Assembly (NCBI GenBank): GCA_964490875.1
Contig: CAZBEF010000007.1
Coordinates: 17,299-81,298, forward strand
Length of the DNA: 64,000 nucleotides
Direction: 5' to 3'
DNA from: CAYYYG01 sp964490875
GTDB taxonomy: Bacteria > Patescibacteriota > Microgenomatia > UBA1406 > GWC2-37-13
Below, one piece after another: positions 19,501-25,480 of this stretch. A program made the position numbers and the translations under genes. Below the pieces are notes generated by a model. It did not search any database. It worked only from the letters and a program-made list of their open reading frames with translations, and was not told where the DNA came from. Position 1 is the stretch's first letter; the number at the start of each line of letters is the position of its first letter.

Positions 19501-21952
19501 CGTCAATTTGTCCATAGAAATTAGTAGTTCCATTATCGCTTCCTATACGCAATGGTCCGGATGAATTGTAGGTCAGGGTATCAAAATCATTCGCAGAAGC
19601 ATCTTCAACACCGTTAATAAACATTTTTGCCGAAAGTAAATTCTTGGAAAATGCGACATGATACCATGTACCGGCAGTAAGGGCAGTTGATCCAGTTAAT
19701 ACATCATTTCCGCCGGATGAATTGTACCATTCGAATCGGAGCTTGTTATCGGACGATTGTACATACCACTGATAAGCATTAAACGGACTAACGCTATGAC
19801 TTTTTCGAATAATAAATGCGTTTTGTCCGGTAGATGAAGGAAGTGCAGTCATTTTAATCCAGGCGCTTGCGGTAATATCAGACGGAGACAGGTTATCGCT
19901 GTCTGCGATTTGAATATAATCGTTGGTTCCATCAAACGCAGCCGCATTGCCGAATTTAGCAACTGTTGTAGAAGTGGCACCATTTGTCCAAGCACCGTCA
20001 TTCAGATTTCCCGCTGAATCACACGAATCGTTGCTGCCTCCTGCACAGGTGTTGGCTGCTGATTCATCAAGTTTCCAATATCCAATCAATCCTTTATTTA
20101 AATAATCGTTAGAACCCGCGCCTAACATAACACTGTTTCCTTTTCCTGTCTGTCCGTTTGGACGGATTGCATCATTTTTTATTTGTGCGGCTGTCCTGGC
20201 ATAGCCATAGTATTTTACTTCATCGATAAATCCGTCCCATGGGTTGCTGGAACCATCTGCATCTATACCGATTTTCATGGGAGACGCAGTCCCAGTAATT
20301 GAAGAAGAGGTAATAGATACATCCTGTGCAACCTGTTGTCCATCGATGTATAATGTTATGCTCGAAGTTCCTGATTTAACTCCTGCAATATGGTGCCATT
20401 GATTATCGGCATACGAGGTAGTTGTGCACGCAGAATCTGATGGGAATGAACCTGCGGCATCATCAATACCAAAACATACGCCATTAGTTGCATCATAATA
20501 GAGTTTATATCCAATACCATTAACCCCGTCAGCACGGGAAATTATTGTATCCGTTCCTGTTATTGTTGTGGGATGTTTAAACCAGCCAGAAATGGTAAAA
20601 CTTCCAGTTCCCGGATCAAGCTCCGGATCACCTCCTGAGCCCGAGTTGGCTTTAAAAGTAGCAAGTGCAGAAGTCCAACGCTGATTGGTACCTGCAGTAC
20701 CGCCGATTTCCATAGATTGTGAAGAAGTCAAGATCTGATAACCCGATTTAATTGAAGTCGCGGAACCTGTTTGTGTGGCATTATATGTCCATCCTGGAAT
20801 TAAACCACTCAGGGTAGTAGAGGCGGTAATTCCCATATATCCGACAGCGACTTCATTGGCATAGGTTGTAACGTCCTGTGTGGTTCCTGAATCCGGATTA
20901 TTAGTGTTATTATTGTCGTTATAATCCATAGCCCATTGATCGAATGGGCTGGCTGAAATACCGGATAATTCTACAACGGATACACTCAACGAAGAAGATG
21001 CACTTCCGCTTACTCCTATCGAAGTCGCTCCGCTTGAAGTTAGTGAATACCACAGTTCACCGGTGTTTTGTATAGCCGTTGTTTGATGCCGGCAGTTGGT
21101 ACATTCTGTATAAGTATTTCCACCATTATCTTGGACACTGTATGTCCGGGTGGGGCCCTGGTTTGTCTGTAACATAACAACAACCAGATTTCCTGCAGTT
21201 GTACTACATGAAACGTTTAAATTAACACCTCCGCTGATATTTGTACCAGAATTACTACATTCCTTGACAAACTGTGCAAGGTTGCCACTTGTCCCTCCAG
21301 CTTTACTTATTGAATCGTTTGTTCCATCAAATTGAAGGCATTTACCCGAGACACAATTGTCTTCTGATTTCCAGCTGGCGCCAGAAAGTACCAGATCGTT
21401 TTGTTGAGGAGTGGAATCACATGCGTCATTCGTACCGTCTGAACAAGTATTATCTATTCCTTCATCAAATTTCCAGTATGAGACAGGACCTGGTGAATTT
21501 TCTTCAGATCCAGGAGTACCGACCGAAGCATTGGTAGCTGCAGAGGAGAAATCAGAAGAAACGCCACCATTGGAAACAGTGGAATTTCCATAATAAATAT
21601 AAATATCCTGAGCACCGGCGACTAAGGTATCGAAATTAATGTGGAATGAAGTAGAGGCAGTGCCACAGCCGGAGACAATATAATAAGGGAGGATTTCACC
21701 ATTTTGTTTTACAAAGCGTACATCACCGCAGTCAGATTGAAAACGGTTTGTATCTGATGTGTCAAAACTGGAGAGCGTTACATATTTATTCGATTCGGTT
21801 GAAGTATTATTAGTAACTGTAATTTTTTTCCGGTAGAGCCATCCCTCGTTGTACCATTCTGCAGAAGGATTACTGTGCGGCCATAAGAGCCATAATCCGA
21901 TGAGTCCTATTAGTAAGGGAATAATAAGCAGTCGATTCCATCTCAGCTTCAT
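16589..21952 (-). CDS. Giant secreted LamG-repeat protein, paralog 4 with a different nested insert (1787 aa)
   Basis: Signal anchor (MKLRWNRLLIIPLLIGLIG), DUF2341-like region, six LamG modules, end YAPITGSP. Module 1 is interrupted near residues 214-440, between FDGTNDSIS and ELDPGTGSFTISGWFKH, by about 225 residues (SGNLAQFVKECSNSGT to WTSALATFKANSGSGG) that look like a separate Ig-like or jelly-roll beta domain unrelated to the insert in paralog 3. The last two modules (EWKMDENTGTTSTADTSG and QYKFDECSGTTIYNS) are specific to this copy. It lies 52 bases downstream of the response regulator gene but has its own promoter. Role is presumably surface binding; ligand unknown. Confidence 0.85.
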   Translation of the reverse strand: MKLRWNRLLIIPLLIGLIGLWLLWPHSNPSAEWYNEGWLYRKKITVTNNTSTESNKYVTLSSFDTSDTNRFQSDCGDVRFVKQNGEILPYYIVSGCGTASTSFHINFDTLVAGAQDIYIYYGNSTVSNGGVSSDFSSAATNASVGTPGSEENSPGPVSYWKFDEGIDNTCSDGTNDACDSTPQQNDLVLSGASWKSEDNCVSGKCLQFDGTNDSISKAGGTSGNLAQFVKECSNSGTNISGGVNLNVSCSTTAGNLVVVMLQTNQGPTRTYSVQDNGGNTYTECTNCRHQTTAIQNTGELWYSLTSSGATSIGVSGSASSSLSVSVVELSGISASPFDQWAMDYNDNNNTNNPDSGTTQDVTTYANEVAVGYMGITASTTLSGLIPGWTYNATQTGSATSIKSGYQILTSSQSMEIGGTAGTNQRWTSALATFKANSGSGGDPELDPGTGSFTISGWFKHPTTITGTDTIISRADGVNGIGYKLYYDATNGVCFGIDDAAGSFPSDSACTTTSYADNQWHHIAGVKSGTSSITLYIDGQQVAQDVSITSSSITGTASPMKIGIDADGSSNPWDGFIDEVKYYGYARTAAQIKNDAIRPNGQTGKGNSVMLGAGSNDYLNKGLIGYWKLDESAANTCAGGSNDSCDSAGNLNDGAWTNGATSTTVAKFGNAAAFDGTNDYIQIADSDNLSPSDITASAWIKMTALPSSTGQNAFIIRKSHSVSPFNAYQWYVQSSDNKLRFEWYNSSGGNDVLTGSTALTAGTWYHVAFSKNLLSAKMFINGVEDASANDFDTLTYNSSGPLRIGSDNGTTNFYGQIDDVRLYNRGLEPREIAALFNWAPGPVAYWKLDENTGTTTKDSSGNNNTSSAFSGTTSWQPGKFNSSVYFTGNNSVIRIPETTSTDLGAASESYTVSAWVKTIGTTGDRVVVGKMDYNDSSLAPFYLIIDNTNFVCFNIDSGSNPAACTPNNSLSANVWHYLTGVRDVATDKIYIYVDGILQGSATDSTTGSMKNDYDIAIGNGGNSYNQWDFLGNIDDVKIYNYVRTPAQIIEDMNGGHPMGGSPVGSQVGYWKFDEGALNTCSGGTNDFCDSSINANDLAFSGTAGGITLSGKFNKAFDGNAARWASRADDNDFDFAAADDFTVSAWIKTDGTASGTQYILNKSSATSQGYGIYGSSSGKVVFAIDDDTSWTPDDQVQSTTNIFDQAWHYIAARKTGTSKIDIFVDGRLEGSNTSLGATGSLSNAVAFYVGDRDGTDNGDEFNGDVDEVKIYRGALTDDQIKMDYVRGSSTVLGYTSTTSDGITADNSASREYCIPGDTATCNPPIGEWKMDENTGTTSTADTSGNNNNAAMNGSITASQWSPGKSGNAISFDGNNDYVQADNTTLYDMGTSTAFTISGWFKSNSAGTTQNIFMAINNTSNFYRIQLNGGFLRAQLVDTGSSNFCTLRNTSATVDDGKWHYFAAQFNRNASCTTSDIVIYIDGLKESTTVVSSGINTNVNLDESGIRIGGNSSFFNGLIDSIRLYDYIRTPSQIAWEYNRSNPVVQYKFDECSGTTIYNSMLTGDGQAAGNNGTITIGATGSNTSAGTCTGAATEAWKNGANGKFGSSLDFDGSNDYVNIGAVTALNPTTNGFSISTWAKATAWPSALQMLLAKYTSGLNGEYFLGIYQNKARAILVGTGGTKISNSSTTLTDNTWTHIVVTWSGVAADPLLIYINGQLNTSTEQNDSLTAFSTAVQGDYIGTRNSAADAFFDGQIDELRYYNFPLTSAQVKTLYNNNASVLYAPITGSP
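20632..21310 (-). other. Nested beta-domain inside LamG module 1 of paralog 4
   Basis: Approximate limits of a segment missing from the equivalent loop in the other three paralogs. It is Ser/Thr/Gly rich with paired cysteines (CSNSGT, CSTTAG, TECTNCRHQ). Its insertion point differs from that of the nested domain in paralog 3. Confidence 0.55.
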
Positions 21953-21958
21953 TATTTC

Positions 21959-21964
21959 ATTATA
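21959..21964 (-). promoter_or_regulatory. -10 box of LamG paralog 4
   Basis: A perfect TATAAT on the minus strand ends 6 bases before the ATG. No Shine-Dalgarno. Confidence 0.7.
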
Positions 21965-22004
21965 TGTGATTATTGTTACAATGTGAGCGTAATTTTACCA
22001 GATA

Positions 22005-22409
22005 TCACAAGTGATGGGGCTCTAATTTCATCTGAAAATGAGGATCGTCAAGAAAAATTTTTATTGTGGCGCATACTTCTTCCGGATCAAATCGGACTTT
22101 GAGTATATATCCTTGGGCGCCTAATTGGAATGTATGTTCAATGATTTCTTTGTCTGCAAGATTGGTAATCATCACAACCGGAATATCTTTGGTTTTTTTG
22201 TCGGATTTTAGTTTTTTCAGAACATCTATACCATGAATTTTAGGAAGCATTATGTCCAGCAGAATAAGATCCGGTTTCGTTTGTGCCTGTTCAAGAGCTT
22301 GTGTTCCATCTAGCGCAGTTACTACGGTGTACTGTTTTTTTTTAAGAACGTATTCGTACATTTCCCGGATAAAAATATCATCTTCAATAAGCAGAATTTT
22401 TTTAGACAT
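22005..22409 (-). CDS. Stand-alone response regulator receiver protein (134 aa)
   Basis: A CheY-like single receiver domain. Acidic pocket IEDD near the N-terminus, phospho-acceptor Asp in PDLILLDIMLPKIHG, conserved Thr in VVMITN and the switch Lys in GYILKV are all present. There is no output domain, so it would act by protein contact. The start is set at MSKKILLIEDD because a TATACT box ends 6 bases before that ATG; the upstream in-frame ATG at 22424 would put translation before the promoter. No kinase is adjacent; the only sensor kinase in the window lies 18 kb away. Its place at the head of the LamG array is suggestive but proves no link. Confidence 0.9.
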   Translation of the reverse strand: MSKKILLIEDDIFIREMYEYVLKKKQYTVVTALDGTQALEQAQTKPDLILLDIMLPKIHGIDVLKKLKSDKKTKDIPVVMITNLADKEIIEHTFQLGAQGYILKVRFDPEEVCATIKIFLDDPHFQMKLEPHHL

Positions 22410-22415
22410 GCTGTA

Positions 22416-22421
22416 AGTATA
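22416..22421 (-). promoter_or_regulatory. -10 box of response regulator gene
   Basis: TATACT on the minus strand ends 6 bases before the chosen ATG. It is divergent from the promoter at 22539, with a palindromic repeat element between them. Confidence 0.6.
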
Positions 22422-22435
22422 CATAGTATTCTGTC

Positions 22436-22525
22436 GTCATTCCCGCGGACGCGGAAATCAATAAAATTAGATCATCTGATTTTTATTGATTGTATTGTAT
22501 GGATTCCTGCTTTCGCAGGAATGAC
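22436..22525. repeat. MITE-like inverted-repeat element (90 bp)
   Basis: The ends are inverted copies: GTCATTCCCGCGGACGCGG at the left and CCTGCTTTCGCAGGAATGAC at the right, each itself a small hairpin, with an AT-rich centre. It fills the gap between two divergent promoters. A 95-bp relative lies inside the next gene at 23610-23704. No transposase is present. Confidence 0.65.
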
Positions 22526-22538
22526 GTATACACTCCTG

Positions 22539-22544
22539 TATAAT
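22539..22544 (+). promoter_or_regulatory. -10 box of the GT-C/TPR membrane protein gene
   Basis: A perfect TATAAT ends 6 bases before an in-frame GTG at 22551. This spacing decides the start: the in-frame ATG at 22521 lies upstream of the -10 box and inside the repeat element. Confidence 0.65.
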
Positions 22545-22550
22545 CATGGT

Positions 22551-24230
22551 GTGAAAATTTCAAATAGAGTGATATTTATTTCGATTATTATTTTTGTCTC
22601 TCTTCTTCATAGTGTATATCTACCCAATGGTTTTAACTGGCTTGATCATGGCGATATCGAACGGGGCAGAACAATTTTGCCGACTGCCTCATGGCCGATT
22701 CTTTTTGTCAGCCGCTTTGGACAAACCGGATTCTTTCGTCCAATAGTCGCACTACTAAATAACATCGACTTTATTTCTTACGGACGTGTGGCAATGGGAT
22801 ATCATCTTACTAATGTTTTACTGCACATGGCAGTAGTACTGATGACGCCGGTATTCCTTTCTGTTTTTTTCAAACTTACATACACAGAACAATTTTTAAG
22901 TATGGTAATCGTCGGTGTTGCTCCTATTCAGTGGCTGCCTGTTGGGGCCGTGGCATACCGCCCTGAGATTTTGTATACCTTTTTTGCTATGATTTCTATC
23001 TGGTGGTATCACAAGGGGAAGAATCTGACAGCGCTTTTCTTCTTTATTATGTATGCGCTTTTTTCTAAAGAAACTGCAGTGTATATGATTCCTGTTTTAT
23101 TGCTTATGGTTGAATTGATGAAGAAGCATCACATAATTCCTGAAAAAAATATATCTAAACAGAAAATAACGCCCGTCATTCAAAGACTAAGTATTATCGT
23201 AGTATCGTTTGTTATTTATTGTGTGCTTCGTGCAATTGCGGTGCCTCAGATATGGACAGTTCGAAATATACCGCTTAGTTTTTCCGAAGCCTTAGGGACT
23301 CGGCTTGTCGCAATAGGAAAACTTGCTGCTCAAATTTTTTCACCATTTCTTCCTGGTCTTTCGGACTCGACATACATCTACCAGATAAGTAGTATATTTG
23401 CCTTAATGAGCGCCATTGCTATATTAGGAAGTATTTACTACATAGTTAGATGCGGTTTAAAATCTAATCTAGCTCGAGTTTTACTATTATTTTGGATTAG
23501 TCTTCTGCCGGCATTTAATATTCTTCCCGTCCCACGATTCAGCTCGCCCCATTATGGATATTTTGCCATGGTTATACTGCCGATGTTTTTTATTTTGTTG
23601 ATGAGAACTGTCATCCCGATGAAGATCGGGATTCCATTAAAAAAAAGAAGTGTTTATCTACCGCTATCTGGTGCTAATGGGATTCCGGCCTATGCTGGAA
23701 TGACATTGATTGGAGCATGGATCATAATCGCGGCCTATTCCACATTTATCGGCGGTTTTAGATTCAAAAATGACTACACACTCTTTCAGCCGGCAGTGAA
23801 ACAGGATGATAATTTTTTGGAAGGCCATCAATATCTGGGTGATTACTATTTTTACCGTAACGAATTAAAGCCGGCCTCTGCACATTACGAACGGGCGCTA
23901 AAAAAAGAAAAAAACATAATCGCCTTTGTCGATACACCTTCGGTGCTAAATAATTTGGCCGGAGTCCGAATGATGCAGAATCGTTTTACAGAAGCGGACG
24001 CGATTCTCGTTTCACTTCAGAAATTACAAGGTGGAAAAGGAAATCTTTCCGTCCGATATAACAGAGCTCTTATTGCATATAAACAGAAAAAATATCAGAA
24101 GGTAGTCGATCTTCTGTATGATTCATATAAAAAGTGGAACAGGCCGGAGCCAATTATTTTGCTCGGCGATAGTCTCAAGAAATTAGGAAAAGAAAAAGAA
24201 GCTAAAGTAGTATTAAAACTACTTCAGTAA
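22551..24230 (+). CDS. TMTC-like GT-C membrane protein with C-terminal TPRs (559 aa)
   Basis: Resembles bacterial membrane proteins related to TMTC/O-mannosyltransferases. There are about ten hydrophobic segments over residues 5-400, with family-like features: FFRPIVALLNNIDF, GYHLTNVLLHM, RPEILYTFFAMISIWW and LFSKETAVYMIP. The C-terminus (about 410-559) has TPR-like helices (YYFYRNELKPASAHYERAL, LLDLYDSYKK-type). A role in sugar transfer to surface proteins is plausible but inferred. The start is GTG, set by the -10 box. Near residues 358-390 the sequence VIPMKIGIP...GIPAYAGMT is the translation of a palindromic repeat inserted in frame, in or next to a membrane loop. Confidence 0.7.
   Translation: MKISNRVIFISIIIFVSLLHSVYLPNGFNWLDHGDIERGRTILPTASWPILFVSRFGQTGFFRPIVALLNNIDFISYGRVAMGYHLTNVLLHMAVVLMTPVFLSVFFKLTYTEQFLSMVIVGVAPIQWLPVGAVAYRPEILYTFFAMISIWWYHKGKNLTALFFFIMYALFSKETAVYMIPVLLLMVELMKKHHIIPEKNISKQKITPVIQRLSIIVVSFVIYCVLRAIAVPQIWTVRNIPLSFSEALGTRLVAIGKLAAQIFSPFLPGLSDSTYIYQISSIFALMSAIAILGSIYYIVRCGLKSNLARVLLLFWISLLPAFNILPVPRFSSPHYGYFAMVILPMFFILLMRTVIPMKIGIPLKKRSVYLPLSGANGIPAYAGMTLIGAWIIIAAYSTFIGGFRFKNDYTLFQPAVKQDDNFLEGHQYLGDYYFYRNELKPASAHYERALKKEKNIIAFVDTPSVLNNLAGVRMMQNRFTEADAILVSLQKLQGGKGNLSVRYNRALIAYKQKKYQKVVDLLYDSYKKWNRPEPIILLGDSLKKLGKEKEAKVVLKLLQ
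23610..23704. repeat. MITE-like inverted-repeat element inside a coding region (95 bp)
   Basis: Bounded by GTCATCCCGATGAAGATCGG and GGCCTATGCTGGAATGAC, inverted relative to each other, with an AT-rich centre. Same layout as 22436-22525. It is read through in frame by the GT-C/TPR gene. Confidence 0.7.
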
Positions 24231-24235
24231 TAGTA

Positions 24236-24889
24236 TTACAGCTTAAATCTCCGTTTTGCAAGCTGTACTATGGTCGCTGCGGCGTCCTCGAGCTTAATCC
24301 GTTCGCTGGTGCGGAGGATGATATCGTAATGATGAGGAATTTTTGGATCGTTGCCGAATAAACCCTGAATAAAATTTTCGCGCTGGCTATCTGAATTTTG
24401 TATCAGCTGATTCGCTTCATTGTACGAAACATGTTCATACTTCATCAACCATTCAATCCGTTGTTCTATCTGGCAGATAAGCCGAACTTTCAAAGCTTCG
24501 GGGAATAAATACTGCGCTCCGCGGCCTACAATAATTGCATGTCCTTTGGCGCCTATTGCAGTGAGTAAAAGCAGCAAATCTTTGTGATATTTACTAAGAC
24601 TCTGATACACTTCACCAACACGGCTTTCAATCTGTGCTTCTACCATCGACTGGGTAATAGTATCAATCTGAGATTTAAACCAGTTGCTTAATTCTTCCTG
24701 ATGGGCAACAATCTGTTCGAGAGTATCTTGATGGTAGACTTTCCATGGGTGGCCTAATCGTTCAGCCGCAAGGTACGCAATGGGTTTTCCGCCAGACCCT
24801 TTTTCACGCGAGATAGTAATAAGCGGTTTTTCTAACGAAGATTTATTCTTAATTACTTTATTGTGGAATATATGCAAAAGTTTTTTCAT
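24236..24889 (-). CDS. Cytidylate kinase-like P-loop protein (217 aa)
   Basis: Matches the cytidylate kinase-like family (Pfam PF13189 type). After a basic N-terminal extension it reads ITISREKGSGGKPIAYLAAERLG, a P-loop variant with conserved SR..GSGG, followed by the HQDTLEQIV helix, IIVGRGAQYLFP (Walker-B-like strand) and an arginine-rich lid (VRLICQIEQRIEWLMKYEHVS). Such proteins are thought to phosphorylate nucleotides, but their substrates are unproven. The gene is convergent with the preceding GT-C gene (5-base gap). An AAGGA lies 7 bases before the ATG and TATACT is 18 bases upstream, so this start may use a ribosome binding site. Confidence 0.75.
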   Translation of the reverse strand: MKKLLHIFHNKVIKNKSSLEKPLITISREKGSGGKPIAYLAAERLGHPWKVYHQDTLEQIVAHQEELSNWFKSQIDTITQSMVEAQIESRVGEVYQSLSKYHKDLLLLLTAIGAKGHAIIVGRGAQYLFPEALKVRLICQIEQRIEWLMKYEHVSYNEANQLIQNSDSQRENFIQGLFGNDPKIPHHYDIILRTSERIKLEDAAATIVQLAKRRFKL

Positions 24890-24909
24890 AAGTATTCCTT
24901 GATCTTTAG

Positions 24910-24915
24910 TATAAT
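24910..24915 (+). promoter_or_regulatory. -10 box of HEPN-like gene
   Basis: A perfect TATAAT ends 6 bases before the ATG at 24922; leaderless arrangement. Confidence 0.65.
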
Positions 24916-24921
24916 CATTTT

Positions 24922-25437
24922 ATGGACAAAAATGTCAAGATAGTAGATGATGAATATGGAAAGTTCTGGGAATATCTTTCTCAGAACCAGAAAGATCTGA
25001 TTTTAGAAGGTAATTTCCTGATGAATGACATCATCCGGCACACGGAATATTCATTTAAAGATTATTCGTTTATTATTTTCCCGTACGCAAAGGCATACGA
25101 AGGATTCTTAAAAAAATTATTTCTTGATTTGGATTATATTTCACACTTAGATTATATATCAGATCATTTACGACTGGGAAAACTGATGGCGCCGCAGCTT
25201 ATTGACCATTTAGGCGAAAAGTCCCTCTACAAAAAAATTAAAGAACATTCAACAAAAGAGACTGCCGATATGATCTGGGAAACATGGAAAGTAGGGCGCA
25301 ACCAGGTTTTTCATTATTTTCCGCATAATACTCGCTATGTAACATTTGGTGAAGCGCAGCTTACCGTGAATCGAATTATCTTGACAATGAAAGAGGCGTT
25401 TGAAAAATTATACAGTCCCGCCTCCGTTCCGACTTAA
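24922..25437 (+). CDS. HEPN-like protein, possible RNase (171 aa)
   Basis: An all-alpha protein with an R-x4-H motif (RNQVFH) near residue 133 preceded by ETWKVG, as in HEPN ribonucleases. The segment FPYAKAYEGFLKKLFLDL resembles the HEPN helix of RnlA/LsoA-type toxins, from memory. HEPN proteins often act as toxins or defence RNases with a partner. No antitoxin-like or nucleotidyltransferase gene is adjacent, so a toxin role is unsupported. The last residues (YSPASVPT) are encoded by a palindromic repeat, suggesting that the repeat supplied a new stop codon. It overlaps the upstream part of the P-ATPase frame. Confidence 0.5.
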   Translation: MDKNVKIVDDEYGKFWEYLSQNQKDLILEGNFLMNDIIRHTEYSFKDYSFIIFPYAKAYEGFLKKLFLDLDYISHLDYISDHLRLGKLMAPQLIDHLGEKSLYKKIKEHSTKETADMIWETWKVGRNQVFHYFPHNTRYVTFGEAQLTVNRIILTMKEAFEKLYSPASVPT

Positions 25438-25467
25438 CCGAGAACTACGGCGGGCAAGCCGAAGTCT
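25414..25467. repeat. Palindromic repeat between HEPN-like gene and P-ATPase
   Basis: Outer arms CCCGCC and GGCGGG followed by CAAGCCGAAGTC. The same arrangement occurs inside the ATPase gene at 26906-26968. It contains the stop codon of the HEPN-like gene. Confidence 0.6.
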
Positions 25468-25480
25468 TACTCAACATTAT

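Noticed and set aside
1156..21952. The four LamG genes as an assembly duplication
   Set aside because: Variable modules and nested domains differ strongly between copies; only some modules are near identical.
22005..25437. A toxin-antitoxin or defence island around the HEPN-like gene
   Set aside because: The neighbours are a GT-C membrane protein, a nucleotide-kinase-like protein and a cation ATPase, none a typical defence partner.
25400..25480. N-terminal extension of the P-ATPase
   Set aside because: These codons come from the palindromic repeat and the end of the HEPN-like gene; the family start fits the ATG at 25481.
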